Part shown: positions 48,499-59,280 of the stretch, in pieces
Position numbering within the stretch: the stretch's first letter is position 1
How the letters are laid out: every line of letters starts with the position of its first letter
Source: Diphasiastrum complanatum
Lineage: Eukaryota; Streptophyta; Lycopodiopsida; Lycopodiales; Lycopodiaceae
Direction of reading: 5' to 3'
Length of the DNA: 60,000 nucleotides
NCBI GenBank assembly: GCA_029204225.1
Contig: CM055106.1
Coordinates: 1,858,738 to 1,918,737 of the forward strand
The notes under the pieces: generated by a model
What the model was told of the DNA's origin: nothing
Databases searched by the model: none
What the model saw: the letters and a program-made list of their open reading frames with translations, nothing else
Translations under genes and position numbers: made by a program

Positions 48499-49980
48499 TT
48501 GAAACAGTGTCCATAACCGCAATCCCGGCAGGAGGTTGTATATTGTCCCTTGTAGGGACATCCTGCAATTCTGTGTCCCTCGCCACATTCGTAGCAGCCG
48601 TAATTTCTTCCACCTTGACATTGAGTTTGAGCTGCATAGGCCGAAACATATTCATTTATGGCAGGATCCATAAATGGTTCATTTGGTCCGTACCACTGCT
48701 GCTGCTCAGGTTGAGGTGGCATTTGCATTTCTTGTTCCACTACTGTCAGTTTACGTGGGCCACTTGTTGATTGTGGCCCTAGTGGAGCAGGTAAGGCCAT
48801 GCGTTGTGGTTGATTGGGTGTGCGGTACCTTGGTGCCACGTTAGATGCCCCTTGATGATAAGGATAAGAAGTCTGATAACGACTTCTCTTCTGTTGAACA
48901 ACCCTGGGATTAAAAGGGCAAAATGTCATATCGTGTGATGTTGCATTGCACAGATGGCAGAATCTATGTGTTAGTCTCATATTTTGCTTTAGGACTGGAC
49001 ACTCGTTTGCTGTATGGTCGTGCATACTGAACACCATACATTTTCTCGTTGAGGATACTGTAGCTGGTTTGGTTCTGGTTAATGTGGATTTACTGCTACA
49101 GTTTCCTATAAGGCCTTCAGTTTTTGGTCAAACTATGCCATAAGTTGCTCCATCTGCTGTTTGTGTAATTTTGTCATTTGCTCCAACAACAGTTTTGTGG
49201 AGAGAGTGGATGCGTTTGATGATGATGATACGATCGAGGAAGTAAGAGTGTGGGTGGAAGGATATTCGTTGTCAGGTCCCTCATCCTCTTCCCTAATGGT
49301 ATCTTCCATAGCTTCTTGCAGGGTAGCGTACTTCTCCCGTCGTTTCAGTTCTCTTCTGATGCTTCGTGGTAATCCGGCTAGGAACCACATGATCACCGCA
49401 TGATCGGGGGTCAAGGCTGCACTGCACTCAGATCGTAGATGGTTGACCCATTCAATATAGTCTCGGACCCTTTCTCGTTTTCCCATCTTGACTTTTCTTA
49501 GCAGGAGAAATGGGTTTTCCAGGAACTTCTTTGGCTTAAAGCGCGTAATGAGAGCCCCTTTAACCGCTTCCCAGGTGGATTTCTCTTCCTCTGACAGGTT
49601 AAAAAACCAATCTTGAGCCACTGCAAGTAAGGACATAGGGAATAGCATCAACTTCTCTGCAGGTGTCCGTTCGTCATAGATTTCACAAGCTTGCTCGTAG
49701 ATCTGGAGGAATCGGATGGGATCTGATGATTCGTCATATTATGGTATCTCCATCCGTGGTGCTCTCCGAATTGCATGCAAGGGTGCGACAGGTACGGGTT
49801 GGCCCATTGGATCCATTGGTGCTGGTTCCGGTTCTGCCTCTTGTTGCACAGTTGCTAATCTGGGAAGGTGTGGTGCCTGATTTGCTATCCTTTGTGCTAC
49901 TGATCATCCCGATCTCAGATTCATCTGATGGTGGGTTCAAAAGTGATTGGATCTTGCTTATACAGTAGGATGCAGTCTAG
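48499..49980 (-). pseudogene. Gypsy D gag
   Basis: Minus strand. Capsid region typical of retrotransposon gag: AEKLMLFPMSLLAVAQDWF-like start, FKPKKFLENPFLLLRKVKMG, VRDYIEWVNHLRSEC, WFLAGLPRSIRREL. A Ser-rich stretch and a coiled segment follow, then Cys clusters (HTANECPVL, HRFCHLCNATSHDMTFC, YGCYECGEGH, SCRDCGYGHC). It breaks in the last cluster at 48498, the inversion point. Frames change near 49130 and 49740, so the start is not certain. Confidence 0.78.
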
Positions 49981-51202
49981 ATCTTCAAGGATCTGATCGA
50001 TCTGATCGGCCGGAATGAATTTTAGGCCTTTTACGATGGTTTTTCCTTGATAACGTTTTACTCCTTACACTGATTGATCTGAGATTTTGACAGTAGCTGG
50101 ATCTGATGTAGATCTTTCCACTGATTTGGTCTACGAGGGTTATCTTGTGCAAGGGTTGGCTGTGGAGGGTTCTTTAGCTGTTTTTGTAGGTAAAAAATTT
50201 GATATCTTTCATATCTCTAGGAAGTGACTCTCGCAAGCTTCACAGTAGCTGGATCTGGGTCAGATCTCACTATCGAATTTCCTACGAGAGTTAACTCTCG
50301 CAAGAAGTGAAAATTTCACTATCTGCAAGGGTTCAAAATCACTTTTTGTGCTTGATCTTCACCATATCTTCATACTAACTCTCGCAGGCTTCATCATTGA
50401 TGTAATTTGACATTCAGAATCGATTGAGAGGGTCTGCAAGAGTTCTTACTGGAAGGATTTGCTGGATCTTCATTTTTTAGTGATTTTTTAGCACTTAAAT
50501 CCAATTTTCTGCTCACTAGAATCCAACTAACTCTCGCAAGCTCTTCTGTGTCCTGGTCTCACTGAGATGGAACTTCAGAATCCTCTACAAGAGTTCTTGA
50601 CCATTGGAACTGAAAATTTTACTGTCTGCGAGGGTTCACTGGTACTTTACCATCTTTTTTTCACTGGAAACTCTCGCACAGACACTTATTCATCAAAATA
50701 ACTCTCGCAAGCTTCTCTGTGTCCTGGTCTCACTGAGATGGAACTTCAGAGGGCTCTGCGAGAGTTCTTATGAAGATTTGAATTTTTTCAAGGGTTTTTT
50801 GAGTTTTTTATGATTTTTCTCTGATTTTTACAATCTGCTTGGGACTAACTCTCGCAGGCTTCTATGCAGGTCTGGGATAGTACCCTGGAGCTGCTGCCAG
50901 TCATGCAAGGATTAGTTTCTACTGATTCTGGAGATATAAAAATCTAATGAGTTTTTTGGCTCTTTTTCCATCCAAAATACAGATTGGTATGTTTTTTAAG
51001 TTTTTTGGATGACTGGTTTGGGTTTCAAGCCCTTAGAGGTTGTTCAGGCCTCCTCTACCCTCTCACACCTCCTCCACTAGCTGTGAGCAGTCCAAACACA
51101 AAAAAAATACAGAAAACTAACTCTAAACTCCCAAAACTCTACCTAAACTACTCTAAAAAGCAAGAAAATAGCTAAAAAAACAACTAAACTAGTTAGTGGA
51201 AA
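49981..51202 (-). other. Untranslated leader of gypsy D
   Basis: Leader between primer site and gag. The part at 50130-50890 is an array of the motif pair described separately. The first 150 bases after the primer site match those after L1 at 28249-28379. Confidence 0.65.
50130..50890. repeat. Array of AACTCTCGCA(A/G) and CTGCGAG(A/G)GTT motifs
   Basis: The two motifs are reverse complements and alternate through the region. Two imperfect direct copies of about 170 bp share AACTCTCGCAAGCTTCT, TGTGTCCTGGTCTCACTGAG and ATGGAACTTCAGA (near 50525-50600 and 50700-50770). The same motif pair marks the repeats at 26987 and 37147. Confidence 0.7.
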
Positions 51203-51224
51203 CCTATCCCCGGCAACGGCGCCA
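51203..51224 (-). other. Primer binding site of gypsy D
   Basis: Minus strand TGGCGCCGTTGCCGGGGATA, one base after the LTR end, as used in the Athila/Tat group. Confidence 0.88.
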
Positions 51225-51225
51225 C

Positions 51226-52069
51226 TATGGGGTCGAAGATCTCTTGTAGTATAGCCCTTCCGCCTGTCAACAAAGGTTAGATCACTGGATAGGTGCCTAA
51301 CTATGCATAGATGCTACTTTTAGTTAATTTCCTACTTTCTCCCTTAACTCTACTCGTCACTATACTATTAACTCTACTCATCACTATACTACTCCTCTTT
51401 AACTCTACTCCTCTACACCTACATTCATCATAGTTTTGGTTGAAGAGAAGGAATGGAGAAGAAGAGATTGAGAAGGGAAGAGAAAGAGAGAGATAGAGGG
51501 TGAGGGTGGAGGTTAGCTCAAATGCTCCTTATGCTTGCTAATGGAAAAACATTCACTATGGCAAACAATAATCATGAAAATAGAAAGCAATGAAAAACAC
51601 AATCAAGAGCAATAGCAAGTAGTGAATAGTAAATGAAGATGCTTCTCTTCCAAAAATGGTAGAGTTTCCTCCTTCTCATTAAGCATGGAAATAGTGTACA
51701 AATGGTGCCTGTTTATAAAATGGGGAAGGCCCTTGCCCCTCAATCTTATTGGCTAATATTCACAATGATCCTATCCATTCATCTTGGACCCAACTTGATC
51801 CAAGGGTTCACAAAAAGTACATTAGAAATCACAAGATTCATGTGAGTCCCAATCTGGACCCAACTCTAACAAGTGATCTCTAAGTTTAAAAAAGACATTG
51901 GGCCTCTAGTTTTATTTTAATTACAAGGCCAAGTCAAGTTTATTCTATTTACAACTTCAATTGCGTGCTCATTGGGCCATGGGCTTATACACGCAGGATG
52001 CCATGCCCTCGCAACACATTTTATTGGAGGATTTTATTTATTTACACTTTGTTGGGAATACCACCAACA
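51226..52069 (-). repeat. 5' LTR of gypsy D (L3)
   Basis: 844 bp, minus-strand start TGTTGGTGGTATTCCC. It contains a tandem duplication of TTAACTCTACTC(A/G)TCACTATAC that is single in L2, explaining the length difference. Confidence 0.92.
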
Positions 52070-54640
52070 GCGATTGTTTTGCATGGTCCTACAAGAATTT
52101 GAAGGGAATACCACCTGAAGTAGTGCAGTACACCATTCCGTTAGTCGATGGTGCTGAACCGAAAGTGAGTCGACCTTATCGTTGCAACCCCCATTACTCC
52201 AAACTGATTCAACAAGAGTTGGAAAAGTTACTAGAAGCTGGATTCATGTATGAGATTGAGCATACCGACTGGGTATCACCAATTGTGAATGTGCCTAAAA
52301 GGAATGGGAAACTACGCAAAAACTTAACGCAGTCACAAAGAAAGACCACTTTGCCCTGTCCTTTACCGAAGGAGTGCTCGAACGAATAGCAGAGAAGAGG
52401 CCTATAGTTTCCTCGACGGATTCAGTGGGTATAACCAAGTGCAAATAGCACCTGAACACCAGCATAAAACTGCCTTTGCAACCGCATGGGGGACTTATGC
52501 TTTTCACGTGATGCCATTCGGGTTGTGTAATGCACCAAGCACCTTCCAGAGGGTTATGCAACATGCCTTCAAGGAGTTTCTTCAGAAATTCTTAGAAGTA
52601 TTCCTTGATGATTTGTGTGTATATTCAGCCCGTTGGTATCACTTAAATCGCCTAGAATGAGTTCTGCAACAATATCAAAGATATGGCATTTCCCTTAACC
52701 CAGCCAAATGCCAAATATGGGTGACTCATGGCATCGTGCTAGGACATATCATATCGCAATACAGAATTGCCACTGATCCAGATAAAATAAAAGTAATAAT
52801 TGAGATGACCCTATCCAAAACAGTGTGTGATGTCTATACCTTTATGGGGCACGCTAATTACTATAGATGTTTCATATTATTGTTTGTATTATTGGCCTTG
52901 CCTCTCTACCGCCTCACTGTTGAACCTAAGTGGACACAGGAAGCCCTAGACGCCTTCGAGAAGATTAAGCAAGCCTTGGTCACCACCCCAATCCTACGGT
53001 CTCCAAATTGGAGCATCGAATTTCACGTGCACACGGATGCATCTAAGTATGCAATAGGGATCGTGTTGACCCAACCAGGTGAGAAAAAGAAAGATTTTCC
53101 CATCCGCTTCACGAGCCGTCAACTCATTGAAGCTGAAGTTAACTACACTACCACCGAACGGGAGGCCCTTTCCATGATTTTTAGCATTAAGAAATTTCGT
53201 CATTACGTATTACACAATGGCTTTTACAACTTCAAGAGTTTGAATTTTGGATAGTGGTTAGGACCGAAAAACAACATTATTTGGCTGACCACCTTTCTAG
53301 ATTGATGACACGTCGAGAAGAAGTAGGAGTTGATGATGAACTCTCGGATGCTCATATTTTTTATGTTGATGTAGTTCCAGAATGGGCTACCGATATAGCT
53401 AAGTATCTTGCGAGGGGACGACTTGATCCTTCTCTACCTTCCGTAGATCAACGAAAGTTAATAATAAAAGCTACCCAGTATAGCTTAATAGCTGGACAAC
53501 TTTATCGAATGGGGTTAGACCATATCCTTTGAAGATGCCTACTGGACCATGAAATAAAACCTATTATTAGTACAACTCATGAAGGAATTGGTGGTGGTCA
53601 CTTGGCCACTGATGCTACTACTCGAAAGGTCCTCCAAGAAGGATTTTGGTGGCCTACCCTACACCGTGATGTGGCAACCTTTGTGAAACACTTTGATGTG
53701 TCCCAAAGAGCCACAAAACCGAGAAAATCCAGGTTTATGCCTTTAAAGCCTATCATAGCAGAAAATCCTTTCAAAAAATGGGGCATAGATTATGTTGGTT
53801 CCATCCACCCAACCGCTAGAGGAAGTCAAGCCCGATATATTATAGTGGCAACAGATTATTTTATAGTGGGTAGAAGTGAAGGCCGTTAGAGTAGCCAATG
53901 CAGCCAGCACAGCTAAGTTTCTCTATGAGAACATCATAACGCACTTCGGATGCCCTTTAGAACTTGTGAGTGATCGCATAACTCACTTTCTAAATGAAAC
54001 AATACGAATACTCCTAGCCGAATTCCTTGTGGTTCATCGCAAGAGTACGCCTTATTATCCCCAATGTAATGGATAGGCCAAATCTTCCAACAAGATTTTG
54101 TGCAATATTATCACAAAGACTGTGGAAGCCAGTAGATTCGATTGGGAACATAAACTCCAAGCAGCTTTATGGGCGTTTCGAACAACCTATAAGCTTGCCA
54201 CTGGCCATACCCGATTTCAACTAGTCTATGGACTCGAGGCTGTAATGCATGTTGAGTTCATTGTTCCTAGCCTAAGAGTAGTTGTGACGGAATGATTACA
54301 CACAAGTAAGTCTACCCAACGTCGATTAGGCTTACTGATGAATTTATGCGAAACCCGAACCATTGTCTTGCATGCATTGCACACCAAAAAGAAACGCCGC
54401 AAAGCCTGGCATGACCATGTCCTAAAACAAAAGGACTTACACAAAGGTGACCTAGCATTAATGTATCAAAGCAAGGTCACGAAAGACAAATTGAAATTTT
54501 CAGACCTCGGTCCCTACCAAGTAATGAAAATATTCGAGAATGGCACAGTTCAATTGACCACACTGGAGGGTGACCTTTTACCCACCTTGGTAAATGGTAG
54601 GTGGCTAAGGCGCTATTATCACTTACCTCCCACTGTATAA
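52070..54640 (+). pseudogene. Gypsy F pol: RT, RNase H, integrase
   Basis: Plus strand, resuming right after D. RT begins at DCFAWSYKNLKGIPPEVVQY, without the protease that should precede it. After a frameshift near 52315 come MPFGLCNAPSTFQRVMQ and the active site VFLDDLCVY. A stop near 52659 separates RNase H (52721-53254; VHTDASKYAIGIVLTQPGEK, TTTEREALSMIF). A linker ends with KQHYLADHLSRL (about 53260). Integrase: AGQLYRMGLDHIL, FWWPTLHRD, a zinc region with altered Cys (CDVCH of D reads FDVSQR), core YVGSIHP, VSDRITHF, with the third acidic region damaged by a stop near 54074. The C-terminal GPYQVMKIFENGTVQL ends at 54640. Many stops: not functional. There is no second RNase H domain as in Tat elements, nor a chromodomain. 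Confidence 0.85.
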
Positions 54641-55870
54641 ACTTCATTATTTTTTTTTGTATGATTATTTTTTGGCTTTCTTTGGATTTTCCCAATTGTT
54701 TATGAACAGTTCTTCTATTTGTCTGTCTTTTTGTGATACAATGTATAGGGAGTGGTGTTATGTGTAGAGAGTAGAGTATCTCTAGGGACAAAAAAACAAT
54801 CTACATGGTTCATGGAGTTAGTACAGGTTACAGGTAAGGACGTTGAAGGCCACCAAATATAGTACCATGCAACAAAGTGAATCAACATTGGGTCCCAAAA
54901 AACAAAAACAAAAAAAAAAAACTTTGAACTCAGTGCCAAAATCAGTGCTAGTGAAGGAAATACCATTTGCCAATGATCGGAACAGTGCCAAACCCTTCAC
55001 TATTCAGCCAAGTAGAACAACACAAGTCACTAGCGAGACAAAAACCTCAATATCTCTCCCAATTTTCACTATCTTGACTCTCCTATTTGACCATGGCTAG
55101 AACACATCTTGATAAGTCTAAATTGAGTCAGGAGAACCATGAACCCTAAATCCCGACCTTGTAGGCCAAAAATAGGAAAAATCACTTAAACCCACCTACA
55201 GGCTTGTCTTTTTGAGATGTTGCCTCACCCTCTTCACAATAGACTCCTCATATTATGCTTTATGAACAATGAGTGAGGCAAACCAAGAATCCTAGCCAAT
55301 TTTTGTTGGGGATCCATTTTTTAAAAATCACTAAACAGGCTCCCCACACGTGTGAAAATGACATCATGGTTCACCTCTTTGATATTTTTCACGTCTTTTT
55401 ATGCTAAAACTGTTGTCCAATCATCGAGCCAAGATCCCTAGCCAAACTCCCAAAAATAGAGATTTAGTGATTTTTTGAGTTGAACTAAGCTTTTTGGCCA
55501 TTTTTAGCACTGTTTTGGATCCCCACACGTGTGAATGACCTGACCTTGGTTCGCCTCTATCACCATTGATCTTAGAATGTCCTTTTTAGTCGATTTGATA
55601 TCTAGCATCTTGGTTCCCCAAATTTGGGGGAGGGGGGGGGTCTATATAAGGAGGTGAGATCCATTCAAAACTCACACTTGCTAGAGGCATGCTGCCGAAA
55701 TTTTCTAGAAATTTTCCAGCATCCCCAAAGCACAATCCAGCAGTCATAAAGGTCATCCGTTCATTCTCAAAGCTCACCTGTTATATTTAGCAGCTTTTAT
55801 TGCTCCTTTTCACTTTTGAACTTACTATTTCGAGAAAATTAAGCACTTTTTGGGCTTAAAACTTGCCAAG
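54641..55870 (+). other. Spacer between F pol and the extra gene
   Basis: No coding frame. CACACGTGTG occurs twice (55345-55354 and 55524-55533), and a TATA box is at 55642. A block near 55120-55215 resembles the F leader near 30160-30265. Confidence 0.55.
55642..55649 (+). promoter_or_regulatory. TATA box upstream of the F extra gene
   Basis: TCTATATAAGG following a G run, 222 bp before the ATG at 55871, with G-boxes 110 and 290 bp further upstream. The arrangement is that of a plant promoter. Confidence 0.55.
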
Positions 55871-58545
55871 ATGGTGGAGGAGGATAAGGATAAAGGCAAA
55901 GCCATAATTGATCCTACACGACCAGTCAAAAAGCTCAAGCTCACACAACAGTTGGACCCAGATTTCATTGTCGAAGAAGAAGATCTCACTCCACATGCAT
56001 CAGATGACGAAATGATGGAGGAAAAGCTAGCCATACAAGAACTCCTCCCGGTGCCAAAACCCTACGAGGCACGGAAATGGTGAAAATCAGGGGAGTCCCT
56101 ATTGAAGACCTGCGGATTTCCAAACTATTCTCCTCTTGTACGCCAATTCATGATCATTGTGGAATATGCATTCCACTCAACCGTTCAGGATATTTCGAGC
56201 TTCAAGTACAGGCTGAACCAAGTGACACACACTATCTCATTTGCCACAGAAGCTCTTATGGCAATTGGCATTCCTGACGGGCCAAGGCACATGTCCACAC
56301 ACAAGACAAGGGCCATGAAAGTCGAAACGTATATGGAAACTACTAAAAAGGCATGGTGCACGAATGATGGCCTATTACTTGAAGCCATCGTTGATGAAGT
56401 TCTTCAAGGAGCTGCTACCTTCGTAGTCAATTTTTTTGAGGTGGCAAGGTCAAGAAAGGCTCGCATTTCAATGACCTTGTTTATGTACCTACTAGCTGCT
56501 ATTACTGAGCCAGATGGATGTGAAAAATACAGATCCTAAGTGGATCTAAACTCCAAGATCATTGGCTTGAATGCTTGCACTCCAAACTACATAAGCTAGG
56601 AATTGGCAACACATTCTATGCTACCTAGAATGCAAAGAACTTGATCAAAAAGCATTTATCACAAATGGAAACTTCCATAAACATCAAGTGCGGCCCAAAA
56701 TAGCATTATACAGTCCATAATACATCAGCCTACCACTTTTGGAAAGCACCTAAGATCATACACACAAAGCTTGAACTCAATCACTACACAATGCCAACAA
56801 TGGAAGGAGAACCCAATAGAAAAATCTCTCATTAAGCAAATGAATACAATGGATCTGCTCCAACCTGTTTCTCCACGGCCTACCTGCTATATATAGCTGA
56901 GAGAGATGACTCTCTCTCCTCTCTCTAGACCCTCCTTACCTAAAATATGCCCTATATAGGTAAAATTGGCATATATGTCCAAAATACATGAAAATGGACT
57001 CATTTCGAAGGTCTTGAAGTTTGACACTTCTTCATACTGAAAAAATACACTTACTAAAAATATCTAGACCTGTTTCACACGTGTGAAAAGTCAGATCCTA
57101 AACTATGTGCCATTTTTAGCAATTTTGGCCTAAAACTAGACAAGGAAATGTTGACAATTTTCACAATGGATACAACTATAGTTGGGCTCACCTAGTCCAA
57201 GAAGAAATTTTTAAGGCCCTTCTCTCTCCAAAGAAGCAGACTGCGGTGGGACCACTTCTCACTCAACTAGCAATACACCAAGCGGGTGACCTAATTGATC
57301 CTTCAATGGACTTTCCAGCAGAATCTCCCATTGAGGCCACGTCTTCTAAGGCAAAATCTAAGAAGTCCATGCCAGAGGATAAGGATTGACAGCAAGCAGT
57401 CCAACACCTTTCGGCACAAGCAGCAGTCCAAGCCGCACCCAACTCGCCCAAACAACCTTTTGCCATGCAGTTGGAATCCATACTAATGGATGAAGTAACA
57501 TCACCAGCAACAGTAATGGCTATTCCAACTAGCCCTTCAAGGCAGAGCAGCCGACTCTAGGAGCTACTCAAGCAGAAGCCATCTTTTAAGCTTCCCCCTC
57601 TACCCCAGATTCCAACAGAGATCAACTCACCACCAAGGCACACAACTATCGAAGATCAACCTAAAGATACTGTGGTAGCAGATACCTCCAAAGAGGCTCC
57701 AGACACTCAAGGGGAAGAGATTATCATTCTTGATCAAGGAGGAAGGGTCACTCACGCACACCTACACGGGATACCCTGATGGAGCCAACCCCCCCGATGT
57801 GTATGATAAAAATATGCCTCAGAACATGGATTCTCAAGCAGCCCCATCTAGAGCCATCCACACAATCCCAGATTTTGGCAAGCCACCAGAGGAGATTGAT
57901 GTACCAGCAGCCAGTGCACTTTCTCATGCGCACGGCCTGATCAGGGATCTCAACTGGTTGTTGCAAGATCGACTCCACCACCATTGCCGAGCAAAGTCAG
58001 CAATGAAAGCTAAATAGGACCTTGAGCTCCACAACCAACAATTGCAACAAGAAGCTGATCACGCAAGGAAGCAGATGGCCACGATGCAACAAGAAATGGA
58101 TGCAATGCGTTCTAGCATCCAATCACACCAACAACTGGCCTCAACATTGCAATAGGCACAGAAACACCATGACGCCCAACTCCAGGCAGAAAAGCAGCAG
58201 ACCTCACGCCAAATCAATATAACTCTTGGAAAAGAAGCAGTCATCAAAACCTGGAAAAAAAATGTGTGATGACCAAAAACAAACAATTGATTTTTATCTT
58301 TCAGTTCCACCGCAACCAAATTCATCTCCGGTCCCCGCAGTACAATGAGCTCTTAGCCAAACTTCAGACTTTCCATACAATGTTGCAAAATTTTGAAGCT
58401 CAACAGTCTGAATATACTCAACCATTCATTGAGATAATAACTAGACTGGAGAAACAGAACGCAGAGCTAGTTAAACAGCTTGATGCTTTGCTTGCGACCA
58501 AAGAACCTCCTGCCACACCTCAAAGCGCCGCATCTAGGTGTAGGA
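55871..58545 (+). pseudogene. Extra gene downstream of pol in gypsy F (function unknown)
   Basis: ATG at 55871 opens a Lys/Glu-rich start, one TGA follows at 56081, and the same frame continues to a solo LTR at 56519; across that LTR the frame resumes at 57166. The shared domain has ATEALMAIGIPDGPRHMSTH and LLLEAIVDEVLQGAATFVVNFF, aligning with VTIGIMSGDRQPISDRHA and YLIEAITEPVIQMAAHLLNN in D. A Pro/Ser-rich middle (57400-57900, with EGEEIIILDQ-like acidic stretch) follows. A Gln-rich coiled coil comes next (58020-58210, stops inside), then another (58340-58500, EKQNAELVKQLDALLATKE). It is cut at 58546 by an LTR-like sequence, so the C-terminal part seen in D is not found. Function not recognised. 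Confidence 0.68.
56519..57165 (-). mobile_element. Solo LTR of the copia C family
   Basis: 647 bp. Minus-strand sequence matches the LTR of copia C along its length (TGTGAAAATTGTCAACATTTCC start, GGATCTGTATTTTTCACA end) with clearly more changes than between the C LTRs. Perfect target duplications ATGGA at 56514-56518 and 57166-57170. CACACGTGTG at 57076-57085. It interrupts the F extra gene. Confidence 0.95.
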
Positions 58546-59204
58546 TGTTGATAGGAACAAATTTGACATAGATGGCAAATCATGCATTTCCACTTGTAAT
58601 GTCACTATTGAGCCAAAATAGAGTAAGAGGCTAAACTTGTGCCAATTAGAGTGTAGACAAGTGTAATGCCTTTGTTTGATGAATTCTAAGAGGTCCAATA
58701 GGAATTCGAGGTGGAACCATGTGAGGTCCAATAGGAATTTGAGGTGTGCTTGAATATAGTCCAATAACATTAAGAGGTTCATGGATCAATGGTCCAATAG
58801 GATTAAGAGGTGACAAAGTGTGGTCCAACTATAGTTAAGAATAGTGGTAGCTCGTGGATCTAGTAGTATCATTGTACTCCTCATTTTGGATCTAATTGAT
58901 TTGGTGATTATGTGGATTTTGAGTGTTATTGGATTTCTAGCTTTCTCTCTCTACCTGAGAGCTCATGATGGTTTTTCTCTCTCTACCCAAGGAGAACAGC
59001 TTGTTTCTAGTTAGAATAATTTTTTAATACTTCCCACACGTGTGAGTGAGAGTTGGAAGTGATTGAATGCATGTAGTAGTGTGTTTTTGCCATAGGATCT
59101 AAGATTGATCTTGAATCTCAATCTAGTCTTGATCTTGGTGCATCTACACACCTTAGGAGATCACAAGTACATGTAGTGGACAATCCACATGTGTGAAATC
59201 AACA
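58546..59204 (+). mobile_element. LTR-like element with matching ends, no target duplication
   Basis: 659 bp starting TGTTGAT and ending ATCAACA, a perfect 7-bp inverted pair as at LTR ends. It contains CACACGTGTG at 59035-59044, CACATGTGTG near 59187 and CT-rich runs, like the copia LTRs here. Flanks TAGGA and TTCTG do not match, and neither a primer site nor a polypurine tract adjoins it. Probably a solo LTR whose flanks were rearranged. Strand is inferred from the position of the motifs. Confidence 0.5.
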
Positions 59205-59280
59205 TTCTGGATCCAGTTCAAGCTCTAACATCATCTGGAAAGCATGAACAGGAATCCGCCTGACATCCATCCAGTCCTTT

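Larger units (their letters stand above)
32760..52069 (-). mobile_element. Ty3/gypsy element D, nested in F and hosting copia C
   Basis: Bounded by two minus-strand LTRs (5' at 51226-52069, 3' at 32760-33578). Reading leftwards: primer site, leader, gag, protease, [copia C], RT, truncated RNase H, integrase, spacer, and an extra gene before the 3' LTR. Without C it is about 12.9 kb. Flanks are ATGAT (32755-32759) and GCGAT (52070-52074), a 5-bp duplication with two transitions, if it is one. It lands between F gag and F RT. D carries stops, an internal inversion and an RNase H deletion, so it is not autonomous. Confidence 0.85.

Noticed and set aside
53254-53532. Second (Tat-type) RNase H between RT and integrase of F
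   Set aside because: Only the short linker with KQHYLADHLSRL is present; no acidic RNase H motifs.
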